Shown here in pieces: positions 42,889 through 51,171 of a stretch of 64,000 nucleotides of DNA; the first letter of the stretch is position 1, and each line of letters starts with the position of its first letter. Location of the stretch: assembly GCF_016907815.1 (NCBI RefSeq), contig NZ_JAFBCQ010000001.1, positions 1,922,001-1,986,000 of the forward strand, read 5' to 3'. This DNA comes from Microbacterium aurum. Its GTDB lineage: Bacteria > Actinomycetota > Actinomycetes > Actinomycetales > Microbacteriaceae. Both the position numbers and the translations under genes were made by a program. The notes beneath the pieces were generated by a model. The model did not search any database and was not told the DNA's origin. It worked only from the letters and a program-made list of their open reading frames with translations.

Positions 42889-44100
42889 TCAGGCGTCGGC
42901 CAGCGCCGCCAGTCGGCGCCCGGCCTCCGCGATCACCTCGGTGCGCTTGCACGCCGCGAAGCGGACGAGACTCGCGTACTGGCCGCGTCGCTCGGTGGAG
43001 GCGAACGCCGTGAGCGGGATCGCGACCACCCCGGCGCGCTCGGGGAGCGTGCGACAGAAGTCCGCGGCATCCGTGCCCGGGGCCATGAGATCGGCGGCGT
43101 CGGCCACCGTGAAGTACGACCCGGCGGCGACCGACACGGCGAAGCCGGCAGCGCGCAGGCCCTCGCCGAGGAGGTCACGCTTGTCGCGGAGCGTCGCCGC
43201 GGCACCGTCGAAGTACGCGTCCGGGAGGCCGAGAGCCGCGGCGATCGCGTGCTGGAACGGCGTGCCGTTGGTGTACGTGAGGAACTGCTTGACCGCCAGG
43301 ACCGCGTCGACGAGGTCAGCGGGTCCCGTGACCCACCCGATCTTCCAGCCGGTCGTGGAGAACGTCTTGCCGGCCGACGAGATCGACAGGGTGAGCGCGG
43401 CGGCCCCCGGCATCGTCGCGATCGGCGTGTGCGGGCCGTTGAAGACGAGATGCTCGTAGACCTCGTCGGTGACGATGATGGCGTCGTGACGGTCGGCGAG
43501 ACGGACGATCTGCTCGCGCACGGCGGCCGAGAAGACGACGCCGGTGGGATTGTGCGGGTCGTTGACGAGGATCAGCCGGGTGCGGTCGCCGACGGCCGCC
43601 GCGAGCTCATCCGGATCGGGCTGGAAATCGGGCCACCGCAGGGGCACCGTGACGAGCTTCGCGCCGGCGAGTGCGACGCACGCGGCATAGGAGTCGTAGT
43701 ACGGCTCGAACACCACCACCTCGTCGTCGGGGGAGTCGATGAGGGCGAGAAGCGTCGCGGCGAGTGCCTCGGTGGCGCCCGCCGTGATGAGGACCTCGCG
43801 GGCAGGATCGAGCTCGATGCCGTAGAAGCGTCGCTGATGGTCGGCGACCGCCTGCAGCAGGGCGGGGACTCCGCGGCCGGGGGCGTACTGGTTCTCCCCG
43901 GCGGCGATGGCCGCTGCGGCGGCGGCGAGCACCTCCGCGGGACCGTCCTCATCGGGAAAGCCCTGCCCGAGGTTCACCGCGCCCGTCCGCAGGGCGAGGC
44001 CCGTCATCTCGGCGAAGATCGTCGGCGCCGCCGCGCCGTCGGGCGACAGCAGGCCGGCACCGCGCGCGGTGCGGCGCCATGCTCCGGGAATGTCTCGCAT
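42889..44100 (-). CDS. Class I/II pyridoxal-phosphate aminotransferase (DapC/kynurenine aminotransferase type)
   Basis: A 403-residue fold-type I aminotransferase. Features in order: NLGQGFPDEDGP and NQYAPGRG (substrate-entry segment), ITAGATEAL, NDPHNPTGVVF, VTDEVYEHLVF with the PLP Asp/Tyr, and SISSAGKTFSTTGWKIGW holding the Schiff-base Lys. The sequence style fits the YbdL/DapC/kynurenine-glutamine transaminase group; a role as N-succinyl-DAP aminotransferase, between the window's DapD and DapE, is possible but unproven. TAGCCT ends 7 bases before the ATG at 44100, the leaderless pattern. Confidence 0.9.
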   Translation of the reverse strand: MRDIPGAWRRTARGAGLLSPDGAAAPTIFAEMTGLALRTGAVNLGQGFPDEDGPAEVLAAAAAAIAAGENQYAPGRGVPALLQAVADHQRRFYGIELDPAREVLITAGATEALAATLLALIDSPDDEVVVFEPYYDSYAACVALAGAKLVTVPLRWPDFQPDPDELAAAVGDRTRLILVNDPHNPTGVVFSAAVREQIVRLADRHDAIIVTDEVYEHLVFNGPHTPIATMPGAAALTLSISSAGKTFSTTGWKIGWVTGPADLVDAVLAVKQFLTYTNGTPFQHAIAAALGLPDAYFDGAAATLRDKRDLLGEGLRAAGFAVSVAAGSYFTVADAADLMAPGTDAADFCRTLPERAGVVAIPLTAFASTERRGQYASLVRFAACKRTEVIAEAGRRLAALADA

Positions 44101-44201
44101 CGCGCTCAGGCTACATGCATAGGCTGCGCCGGGTGGCGGCATAAGCAACGCACAGGAACCCGCGTCATCCTGGTGTCGTTCCGGGAAGAAGGAAAGCAGC
44201 C

Positions 44202-45761
44202 ATGAGCGAGAACATCCCCTCCAACGTCGAGCCCCAGCCGGGTCAGGACGCCGCATCGCAGGATGCCGCGGCCACCCCCGCGCGCCCGCCGCTGCCGCAG
44301 CAGCCGGCCGCCCACGCCGCCGCGGCGCCGGCCGGCCAGCCCGCCGCCGCGCCCGCGCCGCAGGCCGGCGCCCAGCCGTACGCGTCGCAGGCTCCCTACA
44401 CCGCGCCGAGCGCCCCCGCTGGCGCGCCCGCCTACGGTCAGCACGGCCAGCACGGCCAGTACGCGCAGCAGCCCACCGACGCCTACGCGACGGCCCCGGC
44501 ATCCGGACTCCCCACCCAGGGTCACAGCCTGCACGGGCACGACGCGGGCGCGAGCGGTCACACCGCGGCTCCCGGGGCGAAGGTCGGTGCCGGCAAGATC
44601 GTCGGCATCATGGTGGCCGCCGCCCTCGTCGGCGGCGCGGCCGGCCTTGGCGGTGCCGCCGCGGGGACGTCGTTCTTCGCGCAGCCGCAGACGGTCGTCA
44701 CCACCGGCCCCGGCGCCGTCACGGTCAACAACACCGACTCGGTGAACCAGACCACCGCGATCGCGGCGAAGGTCGTGCCGAGCGTCGTGACTATCTCGGC
44801 ATCCTCCGGATCGTCGGGCGGCACCGGCTCGGGGGTCATCCTGAGCGAAGACGGCTACGTCGTGACCAACACGCACGTCGTGACACTCGACGGCGAGACC
44901 TCCGACGCGAAGCTCACGGTCACGACCTCGGACGGCAAGGTGTACTCCGCCACGATCGTCGGCACCGACCCGACCTACGACCTCGCGGTCATCAAGCTCG
45001 ACGACGCGTCGGGTCTCACGCCCATCACGTTCGGCGACTCCAGCAAGCTCAACGTCGGCGACCAGACCGTCGCCGTCGGCGCCCCGCTCGGACTGTCCAA
45101 CACGGTCACGACAGGCATCGTCAGCGCGCTGAACCGTTCGATCCAGATCGCCTCGTCCGCCGCTCCCGAGGGCGACGACACGCAGCAGGGCCAGGGCGAC
45201 TCGCCGTTCCAGTTCGACTTCGGTCAGGGCCAGCAGCAGTCCTCCGCGACGAGCACGATCTCGATCGCCGTCATCCAGACGGATGCCGCGATCAACCCCG
45301 GCAACTCCGGCGGCGCACTGGTCGACGGTGAGGGCAAGCTCATCGGCATCAATGTGGCGATCGCCTCGACCGGCAGCTCCAGTTCGAGCCCGTCCGGGTC
45401 GATCGGGGTCGGGTTCTCGATCCCGTCCGACATCGTCAAGCGCATCACCGACGAGATCATCGCCGACGGTGCCGCCACTCACGGCCTGCTGGGCGCCGGC
45501 GTGATGGACGCCGCCGCGCAGGAGGGCGCGACCACCGCGGGCGCCTACATCAGCGAGGTCACCGCCGGCGGCGCCGCCGCCGAGGCCGGGCTACAGAAGG
45601 GCGACGTCGTGACGTCGTTCAACGGGGTGCCGATCAGCGACGCGACCGATCTGACCGCTCAGGTGCGCGCCCTCGCCGCCGGATCGAAGGCGACCATCGT
45701 GTACGAGCGCGACGGCAAGACGCTGTCGGCGACCGTGACCCTCGGCACGCTCACGCAGTAA
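44202..45761 (+). CDS. HtrA-like membrane-anchored serine protease with PDZ domain
   Basis: A 519-residue protein: a Pro/Ala/Gln-rich cytoplasmic N terminus (1-128), one membrane helix (about 131-156), an extracytoplasmic trypsin-like domain with triad His225 (VTNTHVV), Asp260 (TYDLAVIKL) and Ser369 (NPGNSGGAL), and a PDZ domain (about 420-512). It should act in envelope protein quality control. A strong GAAGAAGGAAAG ribosome binding site precedes the ATG, and TAGGCT at 44121-44126 may be the -10. A GC-rich hairpin follows the stop. Confidence 0.94.
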   Translation: MSENIPSNVEPQPGQDAASQDAAATPARPPLPQQPAAHAAAAPAGQPAAAPAPQAGAQPYASQAPYTAPSAPAGAPAYGQHGQHGQYAQQPTDAYATAPASGLPTQGHSLHGHDAGASGHTAAPGAKVGAGKIVGIMVAAALVGGAAGLGGAAAGTSFFAQPQTVVTTGPGAVTVNNTDSVNQTTAIAAKVVPSVVTISASSGSSGGTGSGVILSEDGYVVTNTHVVTLDGETSDAKLTVTTSDGKVYSATIVGTDPTYDLAVIKLDDASGLTPITFGDSSKLNVGDQTVAVGAPLGLSNTVTTGIVSALNRSIQIASSAAPEGDDTQQGQGDSPFQFDFGQGQQQSSATSTISIAVIQTDAAINPGNSGGALVDGEGKLIGINVAIASTGSSSSSPSGSIGVGFSIPSDIVKRITDEIIADGAATHGLLGAGVMDAAAQEGATTAGAYISEVTAGGAAAEAGLQKGDVVTSFNGVPISDATDLTAQVRALAAGSKATIVYERDGKTLSATVTLGTLTQ

Positions 45762-45771
45762 CACTCGACAC

Positions 45772-45804
45772 GCGGCCCCGGCGTCATCGCGACGCCGGGG
45801 CCGC
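45772..45804 (+). terminator. Hairpin after htrA-like gene
   Basis: A perfect 14-bp stem (GCGGCCCCGGCGTC / GACGCCGGGGCCGC) with an ATCGC loop. On the plus strand it is followed by A7 rather than U, so termination would rest on the stem alone. Confidence 0.75.
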
Positions 45805-45807
45805 TCG

Positions 45808-45853
45808 AAAAAAAGGACGCCACCGGACGATAGGCTCGCCGGGTGGCGTCCTT
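45808..45853. promoter_or_regulatory. Hairpin containing the next gene's start codon; minus-strand terminator-like
   Basis: A 12-bp perfect inverted repeat (AAGGACGCCACC at 45813-45824, GGTGGCGTCCTT at 45842-45853) has the GTG start of the following gene (45843) in its right arm. TAGGCT at 45831-45836 lies in the loop, 6 bases before that GTG, the leaderless promoter pattern. Read on the minus strand the stem is followed by seven T's, a textbook intrinsic terminator, although no minus-strand gene ends here. Confidence 0.6.
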
Positions 45854-47099
45854 CTCGTTCGGCGCCGGCAACGCCGGGAAGCTCCTTCGCATCCCGCTGT
45901 ACGGACTCGGTCGCGCGCTGACCTTCGCGATCCCGCGCACGCGCGACCTCTGGGTGTTCGGGTGCGCCGTAGGGCTCGCCGACGGGGCGTGGGCGCTGTG
46001 GGAGCACGCGGCGGACCGCGGCGAGCACGCGGTGTGGCTCACCGGCAGTCCGGCCGAGGACGCGGAGGCGCGGCGCCGCGGCATCCCCTCGGCTCGCAAG
46101 GGTTCGCTGCGCGGACTCTGGCTCACCGCGCGCGCTGCGGTCACCGTCGTCACCCACGGGTTCGGCGACGTCAACCGTTACGCCGCCACCGGCGGGGTGA
46201 TCGTGCAGCTGTGGCACGGCATCCCGCTCAAGCGCATCGGGCTCGACGCGCCGGTCACGACGCAGGCGCCCCTCCCCGGTGCGCCGGCGGTCGTCCGCCG
46301 CGCCCTGGGACGCCTGCTGGCGACGTCGTACCGGCGCACGCAACGCCGCATCCGGGTGCTGCCGGCGGCCTCCGAGATGGTGCGGGGGCGGCTGGAGTCG
46401 GCATTCGGACTTCCCGACGACCGCGTCCCGGTCACCGGCGAGCCGCGCGTCGACGTTCTCTCGCGGGGGACGGATGCCGAGCGCCGGGCGTTCGCCCGGG
46501 CGCGGCTGACCGAGCTCGTTCCGGGCATCGGCGACCGTCGCATCGTGCTGTACGCCCCGACCTGGCGCGACGGCGCGCCCGACCCGGCCGCGCCCGATGC
46601 GGCGCAGGCGGCGGCGCTGCGGACCGTCCTGACAGACGCCGAGGCGATCCTCCTCGTCCGCTCGCATCCGCTCGGCGCGGGAGACTACGCGGCCGCCCTC
46701 GGCGCCGGGGGGCGGATGCTGGGCAGCGACCTCGTGGTCGACGTCACGCCGCTGCTACCCGCCGTCGACGTGCTCATCACCGACTATTCGTCGCTGGCGT
46801 TCGATGCCGCGCTCGTCCCGGTTCCCACGCTGTTCCTCGCGCCCGACCTCGCCGACTACGCGCGATCCCGCGGGTTCTACGGCACCTACGCGGAGGTCGC
46901 CGGCGACGACATCGCGCAGGACTGGACGCAGGCGACGGCGCTCGTGCGGGCTGTCCTCTCCGACCCCGCTGAGCGGGATCGCCGGGTCGCGCGGGCGCGG
47001 GCGCTCAGCGCGAGGGTGCACGCGTTCGATGACGGCGAAAACACCGCGCGCGTGTACCGTGCCGTACAGGCCGCCCTGGCCGCAGAGAGGCGTTCATGA
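45843..47099 (+). CDS. CDP-glycerol glycerophosphotransferase family protein (first)
   Basis: A 418-residue TagF-like transferase that polymerises or attaches glycerol-phosphate (or a related polyol-phosphate) units in cell-surface polymers, peripheral to the membrane. Motifs: LWHGIPLKR (catalytic-type His, about 122-130), VLYAPTWRDG (about 235-244), RSHPLG and VLITDYSSLAFDAA (about 305-318). The amphipathic basic N terminus may bind membrane. TAGGCT ends 6 bases before the GTG and no Shine-Dalgarno is visible. The ATG of the next family member overlaps its stop (ATGA). Confidence 0.88.
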   Translation: MASFSFGAGNAGKLLRIPLYGLGRALTFAIPRTRDLWVFGCAVGLADGAWALWEHAADRGEHAVWLTGSPAEDAEARRRGIPSARKGSLRGLWLTARAAVTVVTHGFGDVNRYAATGGVIVQLWHGIPLKRIGLDAPVTTQAPLPGAPAVVRRALGRLLATSYRRTQRRIRVLPAASEMVRGRLESAFGLPDDRVPVTGEPRVDVLSRGTDAERRAFARARLTELVPGIGDRRIVLYAPTWRDGAPDPAAPDAAQAAALRTVLTDAEAILLVRSHPLGAGDYAAALGAGGRMLGSDLVVDVTPLLPAVDVLITDYSSLAFDAALVPVPTLFLAPDLADYARSRGFYGTYAEVAGDDIAQDWTQATALVRAVLSDPAERDRRVARARALSARVHAFDDGENTARVYRAVQAALAAERRS

Positions 47100-48562
47100 C
47101 GATCACCGCCCGCATCGACATCGATCCGGCTCCCGCGCTCGTCCTGCACGGTGACGGCACCGCTCCCGCCGCGGCGGAACTCGTCGGGCGTCGCGCCCGC
47201 GTCGCCGCGACGCCGCAGGATGCCGGTGAGGGCCAGTGGTCGGTGGAGCTTCCGCTCGCCGCGGCGCGGTGGGGCAGCCAGCCGCTTCCGCTGCCGAGCG
47301 GGGCGTACGAGGTGCGCCTCACCGACGCGGACGGCGCGGTGCGGGAGGTGCCGGCGACCGTCGCGGAGGCGGCCGCGGCGACACTGCGGGCACGCCTGGA
47401 CGGCGATCGCCTCACGGTACGGCCGCCGATCGACCCGGCGTACGACTCCGGGGAGGGTCAGGCGGCGCTCGAGCGCCGCTACGCGACGCGCCCGCCCGGT
47501 GCGGAGCTGGAGAACGCCGTCTTCTTCGAGAGCTTCTACGGCCGAAACGCGAGCTGCAATCCGCGGGCCATCGACCGGGAGCTCGCCCGTGTCGCTCCGG
47601 GTGTCACCCGCTACTGGAGCGTCGTGGACCTGTCGGTCGCCGTGCCGGAGGGCGCCATCCCGGTGATCGAGGGCAGCCCGCAGTGGTGGCGGGCACGGGG
47701 AGCGGCCCGCCTGCTCGTCGTCAACGACTGGCTGCGTCGGCGGTACACCCGCCAGCCGGGCCAAGTCGTGCTGCAGACCTGGCACGGCACGCCCCTGAAG
47801 CGCCTCGCGCTGCACCGGCCCGGGTTCGATCCGCGGCGGATCGTCGCGGTGATCCGCGAGAGTCGCCGGTGGGACGTGCTGCTGGCGCAGAACGCCTACG
47901 GCGCCCGCATCCTGCGCAAGGCCTACGTCTTCCTGCGACGCCCGATCTGGGTGGAGGGCTACCCCCGCAACGACGTGCTCGTCACCGGCGACGGCGCCGC
48001 CGTCCGGGCGGCGCTGGGGATCGCGCCGGACGCCCGCGTGCTGCTCTACGCGCCGACGTGGCGCGACGACCGCGACGAGATCGTCGACTTCCTCGATCTG
48101 GAACGACTCGCCCGCGACACCGACGCCGTCGTGATCGTGCGGGGCCATTCCCGGACGCTGCTCCCCGGTTCCGATGCGGAGGGCGCCCGCGTCATCGACG
48201 TGACGGCGTACCCCGACATCTCCGAACTGCTCGTCGCCGCCGACGCGCTCATCACCGACTACTCGTCGGTCATGTTCGACTTCACCGCGACGGGGAAGCC
48301 CGTGTACTTCTTCACGCCCGACGTGGAGCACTATCGGGGGGAGCTGCGCGGGTTCTACTTCGATCTGGCCGCGCACGCGCCCGGACCCCTGACCGCGACC
48401 CAGGCCGAGCTCACCGCCGCTCTCAATGATCCCGACGCGGTCTCGGCCGTCGCCGACCGCTACGCCCGCTGGCGCGACCGGTTCAACGCACGTGACGACG
48501 GACACGCGGCGGAGCGCGTGGTCGCCCGCATCCTCGACCAGGGGTTCGTGGATCGCGCCTGA
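47096..48562 (+). CDS. CDP-glycerol glycerophosphotransferase family protein (second)
   Basis: A 488-residue protein with the same C-terminal domain as its upstream neighbour: LQTWHGTPLKRLALH (about 223-237), LLYAPTWRDDRDE, VRGHSRTL and ALITDYSSVMFDF (about 383-395). It has an additional N-terminal beta-rich domain (1-105; DPAPALVLHGDG, LPSGAYEVRLTD) similar to those preceding TagF domains in actinobacteria. Two adjacent translationally coupled copies suggest a primase/polymerase pair or successive transfer steps. It converges on the GT2 gene with 10 bases between stops. Confidence 0.9.
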   Translation: MTITARIDIDPAPALVLHGDGTAPAAAELVGRRARVAATPQDAGEGQWSVELPLAAARWGSQPLPLPSGAYEVRLTDADGAVREVPATVAEAAAATLRARLDGDRLTVRPPIDPAYDSGEGQAALERRYATRPPGAELENAVFFESFYGRNASCNPRAIDRELARVAPGVTRYWSVVDLSVAVPEGAIPVIEGSPQWWRARGAARLLVVNDWLRRRYTRQPGQVVLQTWHGTPLKRLALHRPGFDPRRIVAVIRESRRWDVLLAQNAYGARILRKAYVFLRRPIWVEGYPRNDVLVTGDGAAVRAALGIAPDARVLLYAPTWRDDRDEIVDFLDLERLARDTDAVVIVRGHSRTLLPGSDAEGARVIDVTAYPDISELLVAADALITDYSSVMFDFTATGKPVYFFTPDVEHYRGELRGFYFDLAAHAPGPLTATQAELTAALNDPDAVSAVADRYARWRDRFNARDDGHAAERVVARILDQGFVDRA

Positions 48563-48572
48563 GCGCGCGCGT

Positions 48573-49664
48573 TCAGGGCAGCGGCGTGTTGCGGTCGAGC
48601 CGTGAGGTGTCGACGTTCTCGCGGGCGCCGCGCGCCGCGCCGATGAGAAACCCGCTGCCCCACGCCAGGTGCATCGTCGGGATGACGACGAGGGTCCACA
48701 GGCGCTCACGGAGGCCCGGGCCGGCCCGGCGGCTGCACGCGTACCCGAGGACGAGGAGGGCGTACGCCACGAGGGGCAGGTAGACGACGGATGCTGCGAG
48801 CGCGGCCGTACCGGCGAGCACGCCCGTCGCCTGTAGGAGGCCGACCACCAGGGCGATCAGCACGAGCAGCACGAGGGCCGGCGGTGCGAAGAAGCGCAGG
48901 GAGTTGCGGCGGCCGTAGCGGCGCACCAGCTCACCCCGCCACGTGCCCGTCGAGCGGAACTGACGGGCCAAGCGCGACCACCGCTCGCGCGGCCAGTACG
49001 TGACGGCGAGGGCCGGGTCGAACCACACGCGATACCCGGCGCGGCGGATGCGGAGGTTCAGCTCCCAGTCCTCACCGCGGCGGATCGTCTCGTCGAAGAG
49101 CCCCACCTCATCGAGGACCGCCCGCCGCATGACGCCCAGATACGCCGACTCGGCAGGGCCTGCGGCGCCACCGGAGTGATACGCGCCGCCACCGAGACCG
49201 ATGGGGGAGTTGTACGCGCGGGCGACGGCGCGCTGGAAAGGGGTGCGGCCGTCGGCGCGCATGACGCCGCCGACGTTGGCGGCGCCGGTCGCGGCGAGGG
49301 TGGCCAGCGCGCGTCGGGTGTAGCCGGGCTCGAGCTCGGAGTGCGCGTCCACGCGCACGATCGTGGGGTGGATCGCGGCGCGGATCGCGAGGTTCAGGCC
49401 CACCGGGATGTCGGCCTCGGGGTTGGCGATCAGGCGCACCCGCGGGTCGGTGGCCGCCAGGCGCTCGGCGATCTCGTCCGTCCCGTCCGTGGACGGGCCG
49501 AGAGCCAGCACGACCTCCGCCGGGCCGTCGAGCTCCTGCTCCAGCACGCTCTGCACCGCGCGCTCGAGGTACGCCCGCTCGTTCAGCACCGGCATGACGA
49601 AACTGACCCCCGCGTCCGCCGGGGGAACGGGGGCGTCCCGCTGGCGGTGATCGTCGTCGTGCAC
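48573..49664 (-). CDS. Family 2 glycosyltransferase with membrane segment
   Basis: A 363-residue GT-A enzyme: SFVMPVLNERAYLERAVQSV at the nucleotide-binding start, LGPSTDGTDE, VRVDAHSELEPGY for the DxD-like metal site, and GEDWELNLRIRRAG for the catalytic acid region. Four membrane helices follow near residues 265-345, so the product is probably lipid-linked or exported. The GTG at 49664 is preferred because CATGAT ends 6 bases before it; the frame continues to 49685. It sits between glycerophosphotransferase-family genes, so a role in the same surface polymer is likely. Confidence 0.85.
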   Translation of the reverse strand: MHDDDHRQRDAPVPPADAGVSFVMPVLNERAYLERAVQSVLEQELDGPAEVVLALGPSTDGTDEIAERLAATDPRVRLIANPEADIPVGLNLAIRAAIHPTIVRVDAHSELEPGYTRRALATLAATGAANVGGVMRADGRTPFQRAVARAYNSPIGLGGGAYHSGGAAGPAESAYLGVMRRAVLDEVGLFDETIRRGEDWELNLRIRRAGYRVWFDPALAVTYWPRERWSRLARQFRSTGTWRGELVRRYGRRNSLRFFAPPALVLLVLIALVVGLLQATGVLAGTAALAASVVYLPLVAYALLVLGYACSRRAGPGLRERLWTLVVIPTMHLAWGSGFLIGAARGARENVDTSRLDRNTPLP

Positions 49665-49753
49665 CCGTCGATCATGCCACGCCACTCGGGCCCGGGAGGG
49701 CGCCGCGGGCCCGCGACGGCGGGGCCGGCCCGGCGGGGCCGTACCCTGGAGGG

Positions 49754-51022
49754 GTGGGATTCCTCTCGGACGGGCGCAAGGCTGTCGCGCTGCTGCGCAA
49801 GGCGCTGCGCAATCGCCGCGCCGTCATCGACGTGAGGTCCCGCCTCGCGCAACAGCCGCGGCATCCGGCCCAGCACTTCCGCATCGCGGTGTACTTCGCC
49901 GACGGCGACGTCAATATGTACCAGATCCGGCAGTGGTACAAGCCGCTCGCCGAGATCGCGAAGACATGGCCCGTCGTCGTGCTCAGCCGCAACGCGACGG
50001 GGGCGCGGGCGATCCTCGCCGACGATGCGCTGCCCGTCGCGTTCGTGCCGACGGTGCGCGACCTGGAGCGCTACGTCGCCGACCAGGACATCCGTGTCGT
50101 GTTGTACGTCAACCAGAACACGCGCAACTTCCAGATGTTCCGCTACGGGCGGCGCTGGCACGTGTTCATCAACCACGGCGAGTCCGACAAGATGTACATG
50201 ACGACGAACCAGTTCAAGGCGTACGACGTCGCGTTCGTCGCCGGTGAGGCCGCGCGCCGGCGGCTGGCGCGGGTGCTCTGGGACTACGACCTCGACACCC
50301 GCACGATGCAGATCGGCCGGCCGCAGGCCGATCACTACTCCGGGACCCTGCCCTACATGCCGGACGAGCGCACGGTCGTGCTGTACGCGCCGACCTGGGA
50401 GGGTGATCGTCCGTCGGCGCACTACGGCTCGATCGCGACGCACGGCGAGGCGCTCGCCGCGGCGGTGCTCGCCTCGCCGGCGCACCGGCTCATCTACCGT
50501 CCCCACCCGCGGTCCGGTGTCGTCGACAGCGCCTACGGCGCCGCGAACCAGCGGATCATCGCCGCGATCGCGGCGGCCAACGCCGCCGACCCCCGTGCGC
50601 AGCACGTCTTCGACGACCAGCCCGACCTTGGCTGGCAGCTGGCCGCGGCCGACGTCGCGGTGGTCGACATCTCGGCCATGGTCTACGACCGGCTCGCCGC
50701 CGACCGGCCGCTGATGGTGACGCGGCCCGTCGACCCGGCCGCGATCGTCGACACGCACGGGTACCTCTCCGATGCGGAATGGCTGGATGCCGACGACGCG
50801 CCCCGCATCCTGGAGGAGACCGCCCGGGTGCTGTCCGACCCCGATGCCGTGTCGCGGTTGGAGGTGTGGGTGCGTCACTACTTCGGTGACACCGCCCCCG
50901 GCGCGGCCTCGGCGCGGTTCGCGGCGGCGATCGGCGAGCTCATGGCGCGGTGGGAGACCTGGCATCTCGCCTCGAGCGACGAGGACGATGACGCGGGCGA
51001 GGCCGAGCTCGACGACGAGTGA
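49754..51022 (+). CDS. CDP-glycerol glycerophosphotransferase family protein (third, divergent)
   Basis: A 422-residue member of the family with altered motifs: the His segment reads VFINHGESDKMYMTTNQ (about 137-153) instead of WHGTPLK, then VVLYAPTWEGDRPS, IYRPHPRSG and VAVVDISAMVYDRLA in place of ITDYSS. The donor or acceptor may therefore differ from the two copies upstream. The tail is acidic (SSDEDDDAGEAELDDE). TACCCT ends 6 bases before the GTG. It converges on the maltokinase gene through a 21-bp tandem repeat. Confidence 0.83.
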   Translation: MGFLSDGRKAVALLRKALRNRRAVIDVRSRLAQQPRHPAQHFRIAVYFADGDVNMYQIRQWYKPLAEIAKTWPVVVLSRNATGARAILADDALPVAFVPTVRDLERYVADQDIRVVLYVNQNTRNFQMFRYGRRWHVFINHGESDKMYMTTNQFKAYDVAFVAGEAARRRLARVLWDYDLDTRTMQIGRPQADHYSGTLPYMPDERTVVLYAPTWEGDRPSAHYGSIATHGEALAAAVLASPAHRLIYRPHPRSGVVDSAYGAANQRIIAAIAAANAADPRAQHVFDDQPDLGWQLAAADVAVVDISAMVYDRLAADRPLMVTRPVDPAAIVDTHGYLSDAEWLDADDAPRILEETARVLSDPDAVSRLEVWVRHYFGDTAPGAASARFAAAIGELMARWETWHLASSDEDDDAGEAELDDE

Positions 51023-51031
51023 CTTCGGGCG

Positions 51032-51171
51032 CGTGACGAGCCGCGCTCAGCGGGTGACGCGTCGCGTTCAGCGGGTGACGAGTCGCGCTCAGCGGGTGAC
51101 ACGTCGCGCTCAGCGCGTGACGAGCCGCGCTCAGCGGGCGACGAGTCGCGTTCAGCGGGCGACGAGTCGCG
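51032..51171. repeat. 21-bp tandem repeat, 6.7 copies, spanning the maltokinase stop codon
   Basis: Six full units (51032, 51053, 51074, 51095, 51116, 51137) and a 14-base partial unit (51158-51171) share the consensus GGTGACGAGTCGCGCTCAGCG with 1-4 changes each. On the minus strand each unit reads ...CGA-CTC-GTC-xCC-CGC-TGA, the last codons and stop of the maltokinase gene (RLVAR-stop), in the same frame because 21 is a multiple of three. The array therefore looks like repeated duplication of that gene's 3' end into the convergent intergenic region. Confidence 0.92.

Noticed and set aside
51032..51171. CRISPR array
   Set aside because: Units are contiguous 21-mers with no spacers and no cas genes; it is a minisatellite.
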